Source: Quillaja saponaria
Taxonomy: Eukaryota; Streptophyta; Magnoliopsida; Fabales; Quillajaceae
Length of the DNA: 64,000 bases
NCBI GenBank assembly: GCA_029379385.1
Contig: CM055611.1
Coordinates: 11,974,062-12,038,061 of the forward strand
Direction of reading: 5' to 3'
Below are positions 11,471 to 25,713 of the stretch, one piece after another. Below the pieces are notes generated by a model. That model worked only from the letters and a program-made list of their open reading frames with translations, was not told the origin of the DNA and did not search any database. Every line of letters begins with the position of its first letter. Position 1 is the stretch's first letter. Made by a program: the position numbers and the translations under genes.

Positions 11471-13850
11471 TGAACTAAACTGATTTTATAAAAAAATGAG
11501 TGAAAAATCTCACCTCTTAGGTGGATTTGACAATTTATAATTCTATGAAATAGAAAGACCGAAATGGAATTAGCACTCCAAGACTAAGTACATGTCAAAT
11601 GAAAGAATGACAATTCTCTAGAGTTGTGGCTAGAATAGAATGATCATTTTTGTATACTAAACGAGCTCTAAAAATTTATTTGAATAGAGGAAAAATAGAA
11701 GGAGATAAAATAATAGAAAATAATCTCTTACAAATGGATAATATTTACATCAATTGTATATCATGTTATAGCAAGGAACTCTCAATTCAATGATATTATA
11801 TTCAACTCCATAAAACCACAATAAGTACTAAAAAAACTAATTATTACCCACTCACAAAGTTAGCCGATAATTACCAACCAACTTTATAGTAGGTCGGTGA
11901 TTGTCATTTGAAAAATTATTTATGTTTAAATTTATTACCAACTAACCTTCTCTCTTTTTTTGTATTTTTCAATAAAAAGAGAAAAATAAAAAAAAAATGT
12001 TTTAATTCATTTTCAAATGCTTTAACTTATGAAAAAAAAAAAAAAAAAAAAAAAGACTATAAAAAAAAAAAAAAACAATTATTTCCTGCTTCTATTATGA
12101 AAGCTTGAGAGACAAATCAAAATAATAGTTAGATCAACTAGAATCTTCAAAAGTAATAATCCGATTCGGTTGCTTGATTGGTTCTCCTTCTTGTTGGATA
12201 TTTCCTGTCTCAGAAAATTAGTTTATATTGACTCGCCATCTAAGAAAGCATGAGATGCTCAAATTAGTGGCCTTTACATATTTCCAAGTCAAACTCAATC
12301 AACTCATTGCCATCACCATCGGCTGTGGTAACTTACTACTCTGAAAAAGATCAACTAGAGGAAATTAATCAAGTTATATAAAACACGTTCTGCTTCTTTT
12401 CTACTCATTTCCAAAACTCCTTATAATTCATAGCTGACAAGTCACCTCTTTATACAATATGTGGTAACAAGTTATTGTCACGGAAGAAGAATCATGCCAA
12501 ATATCATAGTGTAGCTTTGCAACAAAGTGTCACTTAATGTAATGTATTAAAACCTGGTTTAGAGACCAACTCAAAAAATAGTCCAATCACCGATTCAACT
12601 GCTAGATTAATTCAAGCTAACCCGAATGATGTAGTAGTCCGAGTCACCGATTCAACCACTTGATTAATTCAAGTTAATCCAGATGAAGTCATAATTGAAG
12701 TGTAAAATGATAAATATATAAATCAAAAGACATAATAATAATAAATAAATAAACAAAAATTGTTACTCTAATGATTGAAGTGAGTTTTAAAAACTATTAG
12801 GTCAGGAGAATGAAAATTGCCAGATTCAAATTAAATTTTGGTACTTCGGACGTTATACATGACTTGGTTATCTACAAGTACATAAGATGCAAAGAAATTG
12901 TGTACGTGAAAATTAAAATCTGTCAGATACTGCTGCAGAATTTTATCATAAGTGTGATAATTTCATTACCTCCTTCAAGCAAACATTGAGAGACACTTCT
13001 TTAAGCTAAAGTCTCTATCATAAGATTTTGGGAATATTGTTGCTCCTTTAACAAAGATTTCATTCCCATTATTGTCCGCGGTCACGTTCTTATTCTCCAA
13101 CTCATCCACTTCTCTGTCCATCAATTTTCTACAAGAGCATCTTGCATCCAAGAAAGTACTTAGTAACCTTACTCTGCTGTAGAAGCATTACCAACAATGA
13201 CCGCAATAATTAAACCATAGTAAAACACCAGTCATAACAACGGCCACAATAGATATCATAGTAGGAAATTGCAGAGTATTTCAAATTTTTTGTTGGCCAA
13301 ATGAAATAGAAAGTTTGGAATGAAATGGGCATTACGAGACTAAATACATACATTGAATGATCATCCTACATAATCGTATTTAGAATTGAATGGTTATCCC
13401 TTCGTATCAAACACTAAGGTGATGCATTACTAGTCTAAGATAAGCATCTCTCATATTGAAGTTTCGAAAAGCGAACACAACATTTGTTATGGTGGTAGGC
13501 TTAACTTTTTGTTCCTTTAGTTGAAATTTTGATTACGTTTCTCTATATTCTCCAGGTACATACTTAGACTAGGTGACATGATTTTCACATTCTCTATGTT
13601 GTGTACTTAGAAGAACATAGAAAAATGATGCCCAAATTTCGTCAAATTGAGATGAAAAGAATAAGCTACTCACTATAATGCGTATGCAACTTTTCTGAAT
13701 GTGATGGCCCTTAGGATGGTGTTGAAGGTTGTAGAGAGTATACTTGCTGCATTAATTTTAGTTCATTTCATTGTTCTACAATACGTATATGATGCTAGCA
13801 AGGTAATTTATAATTATTGCAGAGGCAATATTAGTTTATCTAAGTTGGAT
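11471..13850. other. Gene-poor intergenic region
   Basis: No gene can be supported. It contains a poly(A)-rich tract at about 11988-12076 and two imperfect copies of a roughly 60-bp unit around the motif CACCGATTCAAC (about 12575-12690). On the minus strand at about 13260-13010 a short stretch encodes a hydrophobic segment followed by a charged one, broken by stops. I do not recognise it, and it may be a gene relic or chance. Confidence 0.35.
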
Positions 13851-15990
13851 GGATTCTCGAGTGTTGAATAATACCGTGCCAGATGAATTTAGAGATGAAG
13901 TTAAGTTTTTCTTGACTTTGCATTTGGAAATACAAATTATGTGTTAACAATTCGGTTCCATGAATAATTTGTGACAATAGTAAAATCCTAAATAGAGAGA
14001 AAGTTACACTTCAGTACCTACATAGAAGGGTTTCATTCCAGTATACAAAAAGTGGACTCCACATGGGAGGGTCTATGTGATATTAGTCAACCTCAGAAAT
14101 TTATACAAGACCACAAACTACTATTGTTGTAGATGAAGTTTTAGTTGAAACGAACCGGATGATAGACATGATAATGGACTCGGTAGGCACTAATTACAAA
14201 TTGGGACCCTTAAATTCCAAACCCCAATGTTGTAAATTTCTATGAGTTGCTGGCCATTACTACTGAGATAGTATGATAAGGATGTAAGGAACATACTATT
14301 TTGTTAGCCATAACGCAATTGCTGAACTAAAAGTCATGTGTCTGAGAACTGTTACAATATGTTTATGACAATAATCAAGAGTCTACTACCAAAAGATGAG
14401 AAGTTACCTATAAACTTTTACAAGTCCAGAAATTTAGTGAAGGAGTTAGGGTTGAGTATGACAAGTTTGACATTTGTGTGAATCAGTGTAAGTTTTATTA
14501 CAACAATACCAATCATAAAATTGAGTGTGGTATTTACAAAAAGGCTTGTTTCAAACTAGGTGGAAAAAGAAACATACCTTCCAAAATATTACATCACCTT
14601 CATATAACGAAGAGGCTTCATAGGCTTTTTATGTCTGAGGTCACTATTAAAGATATGATATGGCTAAGGAGGGCAAGCAAGATAAGCCTGACATGATGAT
14701 ACATCTGTTTGATGGTGAGTCGTAGAAACACTTTTATGAAGTTCATCTGTCGTGTGCATAAGAAATATGTAATGTCGGATTTCGGTTCTCAAACGATGGA
14801 TTCACTCCATTTGGTAATTATGATTCTTAATATTCTAATTGGATGGAGTTTGTCGCTCCTTATAACATACCAACAGGCATATGCATGAAAGAGCACAACT
14901 TGTTATTGACATTACTAATTTCTTATTCGGATCATCCACACAAGAATTTAGATGTTTATATAAGACCTTTAATAAATAAGTTGAAAAAGATTTGGAGAGA
15001 GGGTGTCTTAACCTTTGATAAATCTTTGAAACAAAACTTACATTATAGGAGATGCTCTTTTATGGACAATTACTAATTTTCTTGCATATGATATGGTTTC
15101 TAGGTAGTGTACCATTAGTAAGCTCACAAGTTTGATATGTATGGAAAGTACTATATCATTCACACTCAAGCATGGTAGAAAACAATGTTAGTTTGATTGT
15201 CATCTTCAATTCTTGCACGAAAATCATCATTTCAAAAACAAAGAAACAATTTCAGAAACAAATACTATCGAAAAAGACCCACCACCTTCAAGATTTTGAG
15301 TGAAAAACTATTTGCTAAGTTTAGATCATTTAATGTCGCTAAGAAAGGAAAGAATCATAATTGAGTGAAAATAAGTATATTCTATGAGTTGTAGTATTGG
15401 TTTATGAATCTTTTTTAGCACAACTTAGATGTTATGCATATTAAGAAAAATGTGCTTGACAATGTTTTAAATACTGTCATGGACTTCAAGGGTAAAATCA
15501 AGGACAATCTATGAGCGCGTGAGGATTTGAAAGAATTGTGTAATTTTCTTGAATTGGAATTGTATGAGCAAACTGGGAAAGTTTATAAACCTAAAGCAAT
15601 GTACACTTTGAACAAGGATGATAAGAAATTGGTGTGTGGATGGGTTTAGAATGATTTGAACTTTTCATATGGTTATTCCTCAAATTTGTCTCGTTGCGTA
15701 AACTTAAAGGAATGCAAAATCTATGATATGAAGAGTCATGGTTGGCACGTATTTATGCATATATTATTACCGATATCATCTTGTGATTTCATTCCAAAAC
15801 CTATTTGGGATCTTGTTACCAAACTTGGCAACTTCTTTTGAGATTTATACAGAACCGAGTTAAGTATTAAACATTTAGAGTGACTCGAAACAATCAAAAC
15901 CAAATTAAAGCTAGGATCTTGGGATCCAATTGAACATTTGCCAATTCACTTAGCTTATAAAGCGAAAGTCGATAGCCATGTAAAATATCA
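13850..15990 (+). pseudogene. CACTA (En/Spm) TNP2-type transposase relic
   Basis: Plus-strand conceptual translation, hopping frames, follows a plant CACTA transposase in order. F-L-D-F-A-F-G-N-T appears at about 13907, G-C-K-E-H-T-I-L at about 14280 and Y-K-S-R-K-L-V-K-E-L-G-L at about 14420. Then come C-K-F-Y-Y-N-N (14487), R-L-H-R-L-F-M-S (about 14615) and the Y-N-I-P-T-G-I-C-M-K-E block (14862). The last blocks are N-L-D-V-M-H-I-K-K-N-V-L-D (about 15425), S-S-N-L-S-R-C-V-N-L-K (about 15675) and the final L-G-N-F-F segment (15830). In the living family this protein binds subterminal repeats and moves the element. More than ten stops and shifts make this copy dead. I could not find CACTA terminal repeats. 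Confidence 0.85.
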
Positions 15991-15992
15991 AT

Positions 15993-16323
15993 GAGTTAGT
16001 TCAAATAGGAAAACTAGAGTGGAGTGAATAGTTTTGTTTATAGAAATTATTTAATTTAGTGTGTTCTTGTTAAAATAGTTTACTCTCAATATTATAAATT
16101 TAATGGACAATTTAAAAAAAAATGAAACAAAAGAGAGAGACACAAAAATTTCAATTTTCACTAAATAACCCTGACTAGGCCACTTCTCAAGATTTCACTT
16201 CACTACCACTGAATATTTATGCTAGAGAGTCTCCCTTTTACAACAACTGAACTTCCAAGTATTAGACAATCTCATTCAATTTATCACAAACAACATTTAT
16301 TACTTTTCACTAAACTACCTAAT
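15993..16323. repeat. LTR fragment related to the LTR of copia element D
   Basis: Starts with TTAGTTCAAATAGGAAAAC and a GTGAATAG motif, and later resembles the 33468-34519 LTR (ACTAG-x2-CACTTC and CTCCCTTTTACAAC regions). It stops where a second, similar LTR start occurs at 16324, so it looks truncated by that insertion. Confidence 0.5.
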
Positions 16324-17900
16324 GTTAGTTCAAATAGGAAAATTAGAGGGGTGAATAGTTTTTTGGATTAAAATTAAACCTTTTTAAAACAGTTTATGCA
16401 CAATATAAGGTGATATGCAATTCCAAATGAATATGTGTAAATCACTCAACTTCATCAGATAAACAAACATAACAAGTAATTGATTAAAGTAAAGAGTTAA
16501 GGGGTAGAGAAATTTGACAAAAAGATTTTATAGTGGTTCACCAAAACTCTTGGCTACAATCATTTCCCCAAAACCTCTTGGAAATTTCACTAATATCAAA
16601 TTTACAATAGGGATTAACCACACTGATTGCACTTCATGTTATCAATCAATCTCCTATTGTTCCACTTAAACATACAAGCATGACTTATAGCTTCTCATTA
16701 GGCTACCGTATTTCTCTTTTCCTCACAAGTAAGAATGTTTACAATAAAGGGAGATTTACTTAATCACAAAGACTAACTATTTGAATGAGATTTACAGAGA
16801 GCTTAAGGATATGAAAACTTAGCTCTTTACAAAGACTGATTAGATCAATATGATGAATTGTGAAAGTTTTTCACTTAAAAAGTTCTCAAGATTGATTTTA
16901 GAAGCGTGATCAAATTGATAGCACAAAAGTTCAATCTCCAAGAGTTGTCTTCTTTGTTTATCTCTTCATATTTTATAGGCTTGATTAGATTGTAGTTGTT
17001 TTTCAAATGAAAAAAAAAAAAAAAAACTTGTTCAAGTATTTACCTAAAAGAATAAATTTTGAAAAATTCCTTTGATGTTGTTTAAGACAAGTAATATCCA
17101 TTTTAGTGCAACTTGGATTTTTGTGCACATTTTTTTCTCTGAATACGTCTTAGATATGTGCCTTTGTGTTAGGTTTAACCTTTTTTCAACTAAAATAGCA
17201 TACATGACGTCTTTGTAAAAGCCAGTTAGAAGAAGTAGATGAACTTCAGAATCTAAGTGATGTTCAGCTGATACTAGACCAACTGTTGTCCTTTGAGATT
17301 TAGTGACTTTCAGTAGATGAGGAGCTTCGACTAATTGCTTAATGAAGCAACTAAAGTAAGAGACAAAATTTATCAGTTCATTATTTAGCAGATAATTGTT
17401 TAATGGATTGATAAATTTTTTCTTTTAGCTTTAGTAGCTTCAGCTATTTAATTTTTCATATTCAGTCTCAGCCTTTAGCTTTAGCTCTTTGGTCTTTCTT
17501 GACATTTCATATTTCAATTCTTTAGCTCTTAAGTATTCAATGATCAGTTAGCACTTATTTCAATGGATCACCTTTAGTGCTTTTGACTTTTCTTAGTGGA
17601 TCAATGTTGGCAAGATAATTAGCTGAGCAGTAGAGTGATTCATTCTTCTTAGTAATTGAGTTTCACCGTAGGCATAAGAAAAATATAGACTTAGTCAGGA
17701 TTCATTTTCTTAAGTAATATATTTTGTATATTAAATTGATTAGTCAAATCAAATTTGTATTTGATTCTATAATCTCCCTTTTTTTTTATGATTACAAAAT
17801 ACTAAACTATTAAGTTAAGAAAAAAAAAAACTTGTGAGTTTAAATGAGAGAACTAACTCCCCTTTTTGTTACCACAAAAAAGAGTCAACTTTTTACATAA
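16324..17900. repeat. Probable solo LTR of a copia-type element
   Basis: Begins TGTTAGTTCAAATAGG followed by an A/G-rich GGGGTGAATAG block. It runs through a TAGTGGTTCACC motif, a pyrimidine-rich CTCCCTTTTTTTTT stretch at about 17770 and a CTCCCCTTTTTG box at about 17860. The same layout is seen at 33468 and 51386. No coding sequence or primer site adjoins it. The right edge and the target duplication are not determined. Confidence 0.5.
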
Positions 17901-18200
17901 AAGCTGAGAAAATGAAATAAGTCTATTCTTACAACAATGATGTTTTTAATGAGGCACATGATATCAAAAGAAAATGGTATTAACATTGATATTTCTAGAA
18001 ATAGTTTTTGAAATCCTTTAGAGCAACAATGAGAACAGATAATGTTTAGAACAATTTCTTTGTTCATGTTATACTTAATGTTTCTCAACCTTTCTTCCAA
18101 TTTTGTTATTAGTGTATAAATGAAATTCTTAGTAAAGAAGAACATGTTTAAAATAGTTTGGATTGTAAATAGACACAAATATATGAACCTGAGCTTCAAG

Positions 18201-18722
18201 GTAAAATCATAAAATACATATATATATGTTTTACGAGTTGGAAGTACTGAGACATCCGTGAGGATGAATAAAACTTATAGGAATAAACAGTTTGTAATTT
18301 GGATCAAATTTTTTGAAAGTTATGCCCTATTGTGTGTTTCTAATTGAAAATTTTTAAAATAGGGCCTATGGGGATAATTCGTAAAATATATATATATCTA
18401 TTTGACAAGTTGGGAGTACCAAAATGTTTGTGTGGTCGAATAAGACTTGTAGGAAGAAGTGATTTGCAATTTGTATCAAACGTTAGAAATTTATATATAA
18501 GTGTGTGTTTCTCGTTGAAAGTTTTGAAATTTGGGCTTTGGAGGGGGGATAAAATCATAAAATCCATGTATGTTTGATTATCCAAGAGTAGCACATCCAC
18601 AAGGATCAATGATAAGACTTGTAGGAATAAACACTTTGCATTAGATCAAACATTAGGAGTTTATGCACAAGCATACTTTTTAGTTAAAAAAATCTAAAAA
18701 TTGGACATTAGGGGGTAAATTG
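18201..18722. repeat. Tandem array, units 1-3 (about 173-176 bp each)
   Basis: Three diverged units (18201-18373, 18374-18548, 18549-18722) share the order A-rich/TATATA start, a TTTGACAAGTTGGGAGTA-like block, AATAAGACTTGTAGGA, TTTGCAATTTG-ATCAAA and GTTGAAA-TTTT, then a G-run. They resemble a small satellite. The array is cut at 18722 by element X and resumes in the same orientation at 29723. Confidence 0.75.
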
Positions 18723-20058
18723 TGACAACCTGTAACTTCACATGTCTAAATAGTGAGTTCAAGTCTTTTGGTAAAACAATAAGCCCTCTATAATAATTTT
18801 AGTGGGCTCTAAAAAATTTATTTTAGCTATTTTTAAGTTAAAGAAATTATTATTATTATTATTATTTTCCCACAATGTTTTGTATTTACTCAATAATTAT
18901 GTATACAAGTTTTTAATTGTTTAACGACTTAATGAAAAATATTTACTAACTATTGATATTTCTAATAAAATATAAAAGTAGAAAGATCTTTTTATAATTT
19001 TAATATAGACTTGAGATATTATGCAATAAGATCTAATAGGAGCTTTACCCATTCCAATTTGATAATTTTTACTTTACCTTTTATCATTTTACTATACTCC
19101 ATTTGAGATTACACATTCTTTCCCTAGCTTATTACCCTCTTTCTTCCCCATTTGTCTATTCCCACCGAGAACCCTCAATTAGAGACCACACATTCTTCCC
19201 CTAGCTTACATGGCCAAGTGACAACTCATTTAGAAAGGCAATGGGCTAAGGAATTGTAGGTACTGCCATGACTTAAACTTTCCCTTTGCCTATTTCCATC
19301 ATTATTTGTTTCTTTAGAATGCACATTCCAATATCATCTTTATGTATCCAACAAGAATATCATAATTTTATCTCCTTATACTAGATTTGGATAAAACCCA
19401 TTATTTTCATTCTTTTTCTTTCACATCAATAGTTTATTGATTTTTCATGTATGTCTAATTAAATTTATCAGTTTAATTATTAGAGAAGTCTTTTTAATTC
19501 ATTATATCACTTATAAATTTGACTACTAGTAGATCCACTCTACAAACTTGGTTAAAAATGTCAAAGTTTTTAATTTTCTTATTGTGTATTGTTAAAGGAT
19601 TGTATAAGTTAGTTAAATGATTTAATCATTAGATATATATATTTGAATGACTTAAAATTTATACTTGTATCATGTGTGTGTCTATATATATATAAAATTT
19701 AAACATTTGGGATAAGTTTCATTTTACTTATTTATTTATACTTCTTAGCCTTCATTTATTGGAAATAAAAAGTTCAAATAATTAATTTCAATTTCCTTTC
19801 TATTAGTTCATATTTTATGTGCTATTATTTTCTATTTCTTTGTAAAAGAAAAATATTGAGTTAGACATTTGATTTTACGAAAGTAACTATTTTAGTAGTT
19901 ATAAATTTGTTTCTTTTTATTTGGTTAAGATTTTGTTTCCATAAATTGTTAGTTTTAATATTTTGATGATATGTAAAAAATTGGGATTTCCAAAATAAAA
20001 TAATTTAAATATTATTTTTTCTTAATAATTTCACTTTAGTGCCTATGAGCTTTATATG

Positions 20059-23000
20059 TGCTATAACTCAATATCGTAAAACTAAGTTTTAGCTATAATA
20101 TGAAAATTTCAATTATAAAATAACAACCACATAAATGAATTAAATAAATAATAATAAAATTAAACATGTCATAACCCAATATTGTAATGATGCTTATGTT
20201 ATAACCCTTATAATCTAATAACGAACAATCGAGTTTTAAGACACAATGTATAAATTTATGTTTTAATTCAATATCTTAGTGTAACATGATATAATCCGAT
20301 AGCCTAATATACATATTAGGATGTCATATGTAAATTATCTTTATTATGTGAATACAAAATAAAGTAAAATAAGAGAAGTCTTATTCTCGAAAATACAACC
20401 TAAAGAATTTTTTTAGTATAAATTAAGATAAAGTTTAAGGAATTATAATTATCACCTCATATAACTAGAATGGATTTTACCCAATCCATAACCCATCTTA
20501 ACGCAATCTACAAACAAAAATATATGTAGATATTTATAGCTAGGTGAATTTCAACCACAAATTAGACATTAAATTATATATTATTGCTTTAGTTGCTTTA
20601 CACTTTTCAATTCATTCAACGTTTCCTTCTCTGCCTTCATTCTTTTTGCATCACCTTTCTTTCTTTTCCCCTTCTCTGCTGAGCGGGCCCTATTTTACCT
20701 TGTATTCATCTGGTCTAAGCTATAGCCTTGTGGGTTTTGGTGGCCAAAGTCTCATGTATTATGGCTAAAACAAACTGCCTTGGTTGCCATGGAGGTGGTT
20801 AAGGGACTCTGTTTTTGGCTGGTTGTATCATGAAGGTGATTTGTGCTATATTTTAGGCGTTGCTTTATTTAGGTGAGAGTCAATCTCTTTTTCTTTCTTG
20901 CTTGGTGTTGTGATGCATGGATTAAGTGGTCTTAGTTGAGATAAGTGAGCATACAACAATTTTTATTTATGGTTTTGGTGTGTGTGAGTTGCTATATGAT
21001 GTTTGGATGTAGGGGAATTAGGATTAAGCTTGTAGCTGTTGAGCTGTTGAGCTGTTGAGCTGTGCCCTATTCTGCCTGCTGTTTTTTCTTCCTGGTTTCA
21101 ACTTTTGGTTACTCGTTGTGGTTGCTTCTTGCTTCTTGCTTCCTGTTGTGAGTTGGAGCTGTGATGGAGGTGGCAGTTTGGGTTGGAGGGGCAGCCAATA
21201 CTCCCCTGCTTTGTCTTTGCCATGGGTCTTAGAGGTGGTTTAGGTGGTGAAAATCTTTTAGTTAGGTGAGTAATGAGAATTTCTTAAAACTAAACCTTAT
21301 GATTATTGTGTATTAAAGACTTAAACATAAGAGATTAAGGGAATTGTAAATTATAAATTAAAGTTAAATAATAATAGTTAGTATATTAAAAAAAAAAAAA
21401 CATAAATAGTTAGGTAAAATAAGAAGTTTGGGATTCTAGCATTTTTTTTTTTTTTTTTTTGAAGTTAGAACCTATATGTGTTAAGTAAAGAAACTCTAAG
21501 AATTTGTTAGAAATTGAATGTTGGATTTTGAATACTAGGTGCATAGTTAGTTTAATTGATATAAGTTTCAATGGCTAATTAGCTAATTAGAAAACATAAA
21601 GGTTGACTACATTAATGTTAAATTATAAAATTGGAAATATGTATAAGGAAATTAGAAGTGTAAACATTATGTTTTAATGGAGGTTAAATAATTAATTTAG
21701 ATTGAAGAGTATCAAAGGAAAGTAAATTATGTTGATTTTGATAGTGTATATATATATATATATATAGTTAAGTACGTAAGTTACTAATTAAATGGTTAAT
21801 TAGAAAGCACATAATTTGATCATAGGCATAGTGGACAAATAGGTAGTTTGAATATTTGGTTAACAGTCAGTAAGTGATTTAAATTGAATTCCATAATTGG
21901 ATAATGAGTAATATAAGGGTAATTGAATTGTGTAGAGTACTAGGTAATATATATAGACATCTAAACATACAAATGAGTGGGAATCACATAGGTACGCTAA
22001 GTATTTAAAGAAATATTTAAGAGAACCTTAAGTTTAGTGTATGTCTAGGAATGGAATCACATGAATTTCATTAATTAAATAGCTAGTTGAAAGATATGAA
22101 CAATTAATTAGGTTAATGTAGAACTTGATAATTAGTGCATGAGTAAGGTTAGTATTGGAAATATTGGTATTAGGGATTCTAAGAATTTAGATTAGTTTAT
22201 TAAAATGAATACTTGCATACAAAAAATGGAATTAAGATACTCTTAAAATGAATATTTGATCCTTAGCAGTTAGTTGTTAGCTGAAATTGAATAAAAGTTT
22301 AAGAACCCATAACGAAACATAGTTGGGCAAATAGTTAAGGAAATGGAAGATCATGGAACTTAGTTTGATGAATATTAGGAATTTATAACTCATGCTCTTA
22401 ATTGATTTTAAGCAAATAACTTAACTTGAACTTTTATAAGGTAAGTAAGGTGGAATTAAGGAAATAAGTGTTAATTTCTTAGTTTATGTATGTATAATAT
22501 ATATACATAGATTAATCAGAATTTAGGTTGCCCTTGAAGCATTTGTTAGAATGTCTAAGGGGAATAATAGGTTTCTAAGAAAGGTATGAGAATAGGTATT
22601 TAAATTTAAGTGATTAAAGGAGCATAACTATGAAGTTTATAAAATAAATAATATTTGAAAATATGACTTTCAGCCCTAGAATGTATTATTGAGCCAACAA
22701 CGCGTGGATTTGAGGATGAGCGATGAGTGTGATTCATAGTACGGTGAGTGGTTAATTGTTGCTCTTGGGGGTAGATTATTATGTGCAATTTTATGTTAAT
22801 AAATGTGCAAGTGCAATGTTTTAGTGAGTTAATTGAATCATGATTGTTTAAAATTGTTTGTGGTTGATAAGGGCCAACAAAATGAGCAATGATTTTTATT
22901 CCAAAATTTAAAATCTAGGTGCACCTAGGGTATTCTGATTTAAAATCACTAGAAATTCTAATTCTGATAAATGTTTTTTTAAAGTGAGTGCTCAGCCCCG

Positions 23001-23718
23001 GTGGATGGATTATGTACGGAGATTAATTTGTTGTGCATAGCGTAAATGCCCAGTAAGGGGTGATACTATTATGCAGGGCTGAGTTACTTGTTGGCTATTT
23101 GTTTGCTTTGTGTACTGTGATTACTCTGATTCATTTGTGATTTTATGAATTATGTAAGTTGTGAATTTGTGACGATTACAAATTTGTACGTTTATTTCTA
23201 ATTAAATCACGATGTTATTTTATATATATTTGTATTGAGTGATACTAGTACATTGTGGGTACAATTTTCCAGTCACGAAGTTCATAGGACTCATCCCTCT
23301 TGTGGATAATATTTTTTTTTCAAGAGTCTAATATATGGCGTCGCCGAGTTTGTGACCTGCCAACAGAGTACAGCTAGGTATTTTCCAGGATCTCAGTATT
23401 GAAGTTAAGGATGAAAGTTGCAGTCACCCTAGAATGGTAGGATGTTTAATTTTGTACGATGTAATAGTCTAGATATTTGTCTTCGTGTTGTTGTATAAAA
23501 TTAGGAACACATATGTTGTATTTTGGGATATGTTATATAAATTTTCAGTAATTTGTTTCAGAAATCAAACTTTTACAAAGAACTTATGTTTTATAAAAGT
23601 TACTTTTATTCTTTAGTTGGGTTAAGAGTCATGGTTGTCACCTTATTTTGAAGTCAGGGTTATGGAGGGTTGGTTATCCAATCTTCCAGCTAGTTATGCC
23701 TCTACAAGGGGTGTGAAA
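20059..23718 (+). mobile_element. Solo LTR 1 (3660 bp) of a large-LTR retrotransposon family
   Basis: Starts TGCTATAACTC and ends GGGGTGTGAAA. It is flanked by a perfect 5-bp duplication ATATG (20054-20058 and 23719-23723), as expected for LTR retrotransposon insertion. The right third (22680-23718) is clearly homologous to 28050-29213 in solo LTR 2. Shared blocks include GTTTGTGGTTGATAAGGGCC, a CAGCCC-GGT block, GCAGGGCTGAGTTAC and the closing GGGTTATG-A-G-TTGGTTATC. No internal region remains, so LTR-LTR recombination probably removed the rest. Short frames inside (for example 20544-20768 and 21055-21243) have no recognisable product. Confidence 0.8.
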
Positions 23719-25493
23719 ATATGATTTTGTAAACTTACTTAGCTACGGTAAATTTGATCTTAGCTGTTGCTTCAATAATCTTTTTTTGAATTTCTTGAGT
23801 TGGTTCGTAATCTATTTTCTTTTGCTACTGCTTTTAAAGATTAAATTTTTATGGATATTTGAATTGGCTCTATCATTTGATTATGTCTCAAATAGAAATC
23901 AAATTGACACATATTTAGTTCTAAATGTCAAGGTGAGTGGTAACTACAACATGTGGCACTATTTTAGAAACTTTGACATAATTTTGTTTTTGAATGGTTT
24001 TTTTTTTTTTTATATGGAAATGATTATTGGTTATCTATTGATTTTGGATTTGCATGAGTGACATTAGAGGCTAGTATAGGGAACATACATTTTCTTTAAG
24101 GTTGACTTAGTTTTATATTTACAAAAAAAAATAATCATGATTCAATAATAAGAATTTGATACAAGATTATTTGTTTTGAAAAATTGATTTGAAATGATTT
24201 GTTGATAAGGATTTCATATGAGACGATATGTGGAGGAGAAATTGTTAGGAAATGAATTGTTTACAAGCTCTTCTACAAGTAGTTTGGTTTATTAAAGAAT
24301 TTGACATTTTAAACGAAGTTTTCCATAGTGGATCTACTAGTCTTCAAATATATAAGTGATATAACGAATTAAATGACTTCTCTAATAATTAAACTAGTAA
24401 ATTTAATTGTGCATGTACGAAGACTCAATAAACTATTGATGTGAAAGAAAAAGAAAGAAAATGATGGTTTTTATCCAAATCTAGTCAAGGAGATAAAATT
24501 ATGATATTCTTGTTAGCTACATAAAGTTGAAAAAAAAGATAATATTGGAATGTGTTGTAAAGGAAACTAATAATGATGGAAATAGGCAAAGGGAAAGTTT
24601 AAGTCATGACATGTTATAACCCGATACTTTTACATACTTTTTAAAATATTTGTACTTAACTAGTTGTGACTAGGTGGACAAAAGTTTATGCAAAGTGCAA
24701 TTAGAATGCATAAATATTGGTATATTGATGTATGTGATTAGGAAATTAATTTTCTTCATGTCATTGGTGGATTTAAAAATTTGAAATCAATTTGAGTAAA
24801 TTTTATTATTAGGTTAAATTAAGGATTTAGGTAGAAAGAAAACATTATCATATAAATATATATATATATATATATATTATATATGTATGTATGTATATTA
24901 TTAGAGTTCATTCTTCAACATAAATACAAAAAATAAAACTTTAACTTTTCATAGATATTGTATTATTTTAATTGTTTTATCTTTCCTTCATTTCAATTGT
25001 ATAACCGGCAGCCTTTTTTCTCCTTTTTTTTTTTTTTCACTTTTCATGCCCTATTGCTTCCTTCCTTGTTGTCTTCAACTTGGCAATAAGTGTTATCTAG
25101 TTGTTTACTGCTGATTTTCCATTTCCTTTTTAGTTTTTTTTTTTCCTTTCCTTGATGTGTTTATGTTGTTATCCATGACAGCTAGCAAGATTTGCATTTC
25201 AATCGTGGGAAACTGCCTCCCTTTCTTGATCGTGACCTCCATGTTGCTTGTAACCAATTTAACGCCAAGTTTGGTGATAGCTGCCATTCTCCTTTGCTCT
25301 ACCTCTATTCTTGTGGTTTCCTTGTTATTTCAGTCGAGTTTAGGAGTAGTTGAAGGCTGCCCTGTTCTATCTGTGCACAGCCACCCTAACCTCTTTTCTT
25401 TTTTTTTCTCCACCCTAACCTCGTTTCTTTTTTTTCTTTTCAAGTTAAGGTAAAAGCTATAAAGTGTTAGAACTATGAGAGGTGTTACTACCT

Positions 25494-25527
<34 letters not shown>

Positions 25528-25713
25528 CAGTTGTGAGTCGTGTTGGGGCTTAAAAAAAAGAAAGGGTTTTGTTGTTTCTTAAGATCACGACAGCAAGGGT
25601 GTGAAAAGGGTATAAAAATTCTTGATGTCGTGAATCTTATATGGGCTTGGGAAATGATTTTCTGGCTAAGTGAATTGTCAGAATTCAATTATACTAAGTT
25701 GTTATAGTAGTAA

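Noticed and set aside
13010..13260. Minus-strand stretch with a hydrophobic segment as a membrane-protein gene
   Set aside because: Stops interrupt it within about 80 codons and no family is recognisable, so it is noted only in the description of the region.
18201..18722. CRISPR-like spaced repeats
   Set aside because: The units are long, contiguous and diverged, in a plant nuclear context; there are no short identical repeats with unique spacers.
20544..21243. Two short plus-strand frames in solo LTR 1 with hydrophobic content
   Set aside because: They lie within a solo LTR, lack recognisable domains, and I see no matching frame in solo LTR 2.
23786..24061. 91-codon hydrophobic frame in the loop of element X
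   Set aside because: It starts at TTG rather than ATG, consists of low-complexity Leu/Phe sequence and has no recognisable motif.
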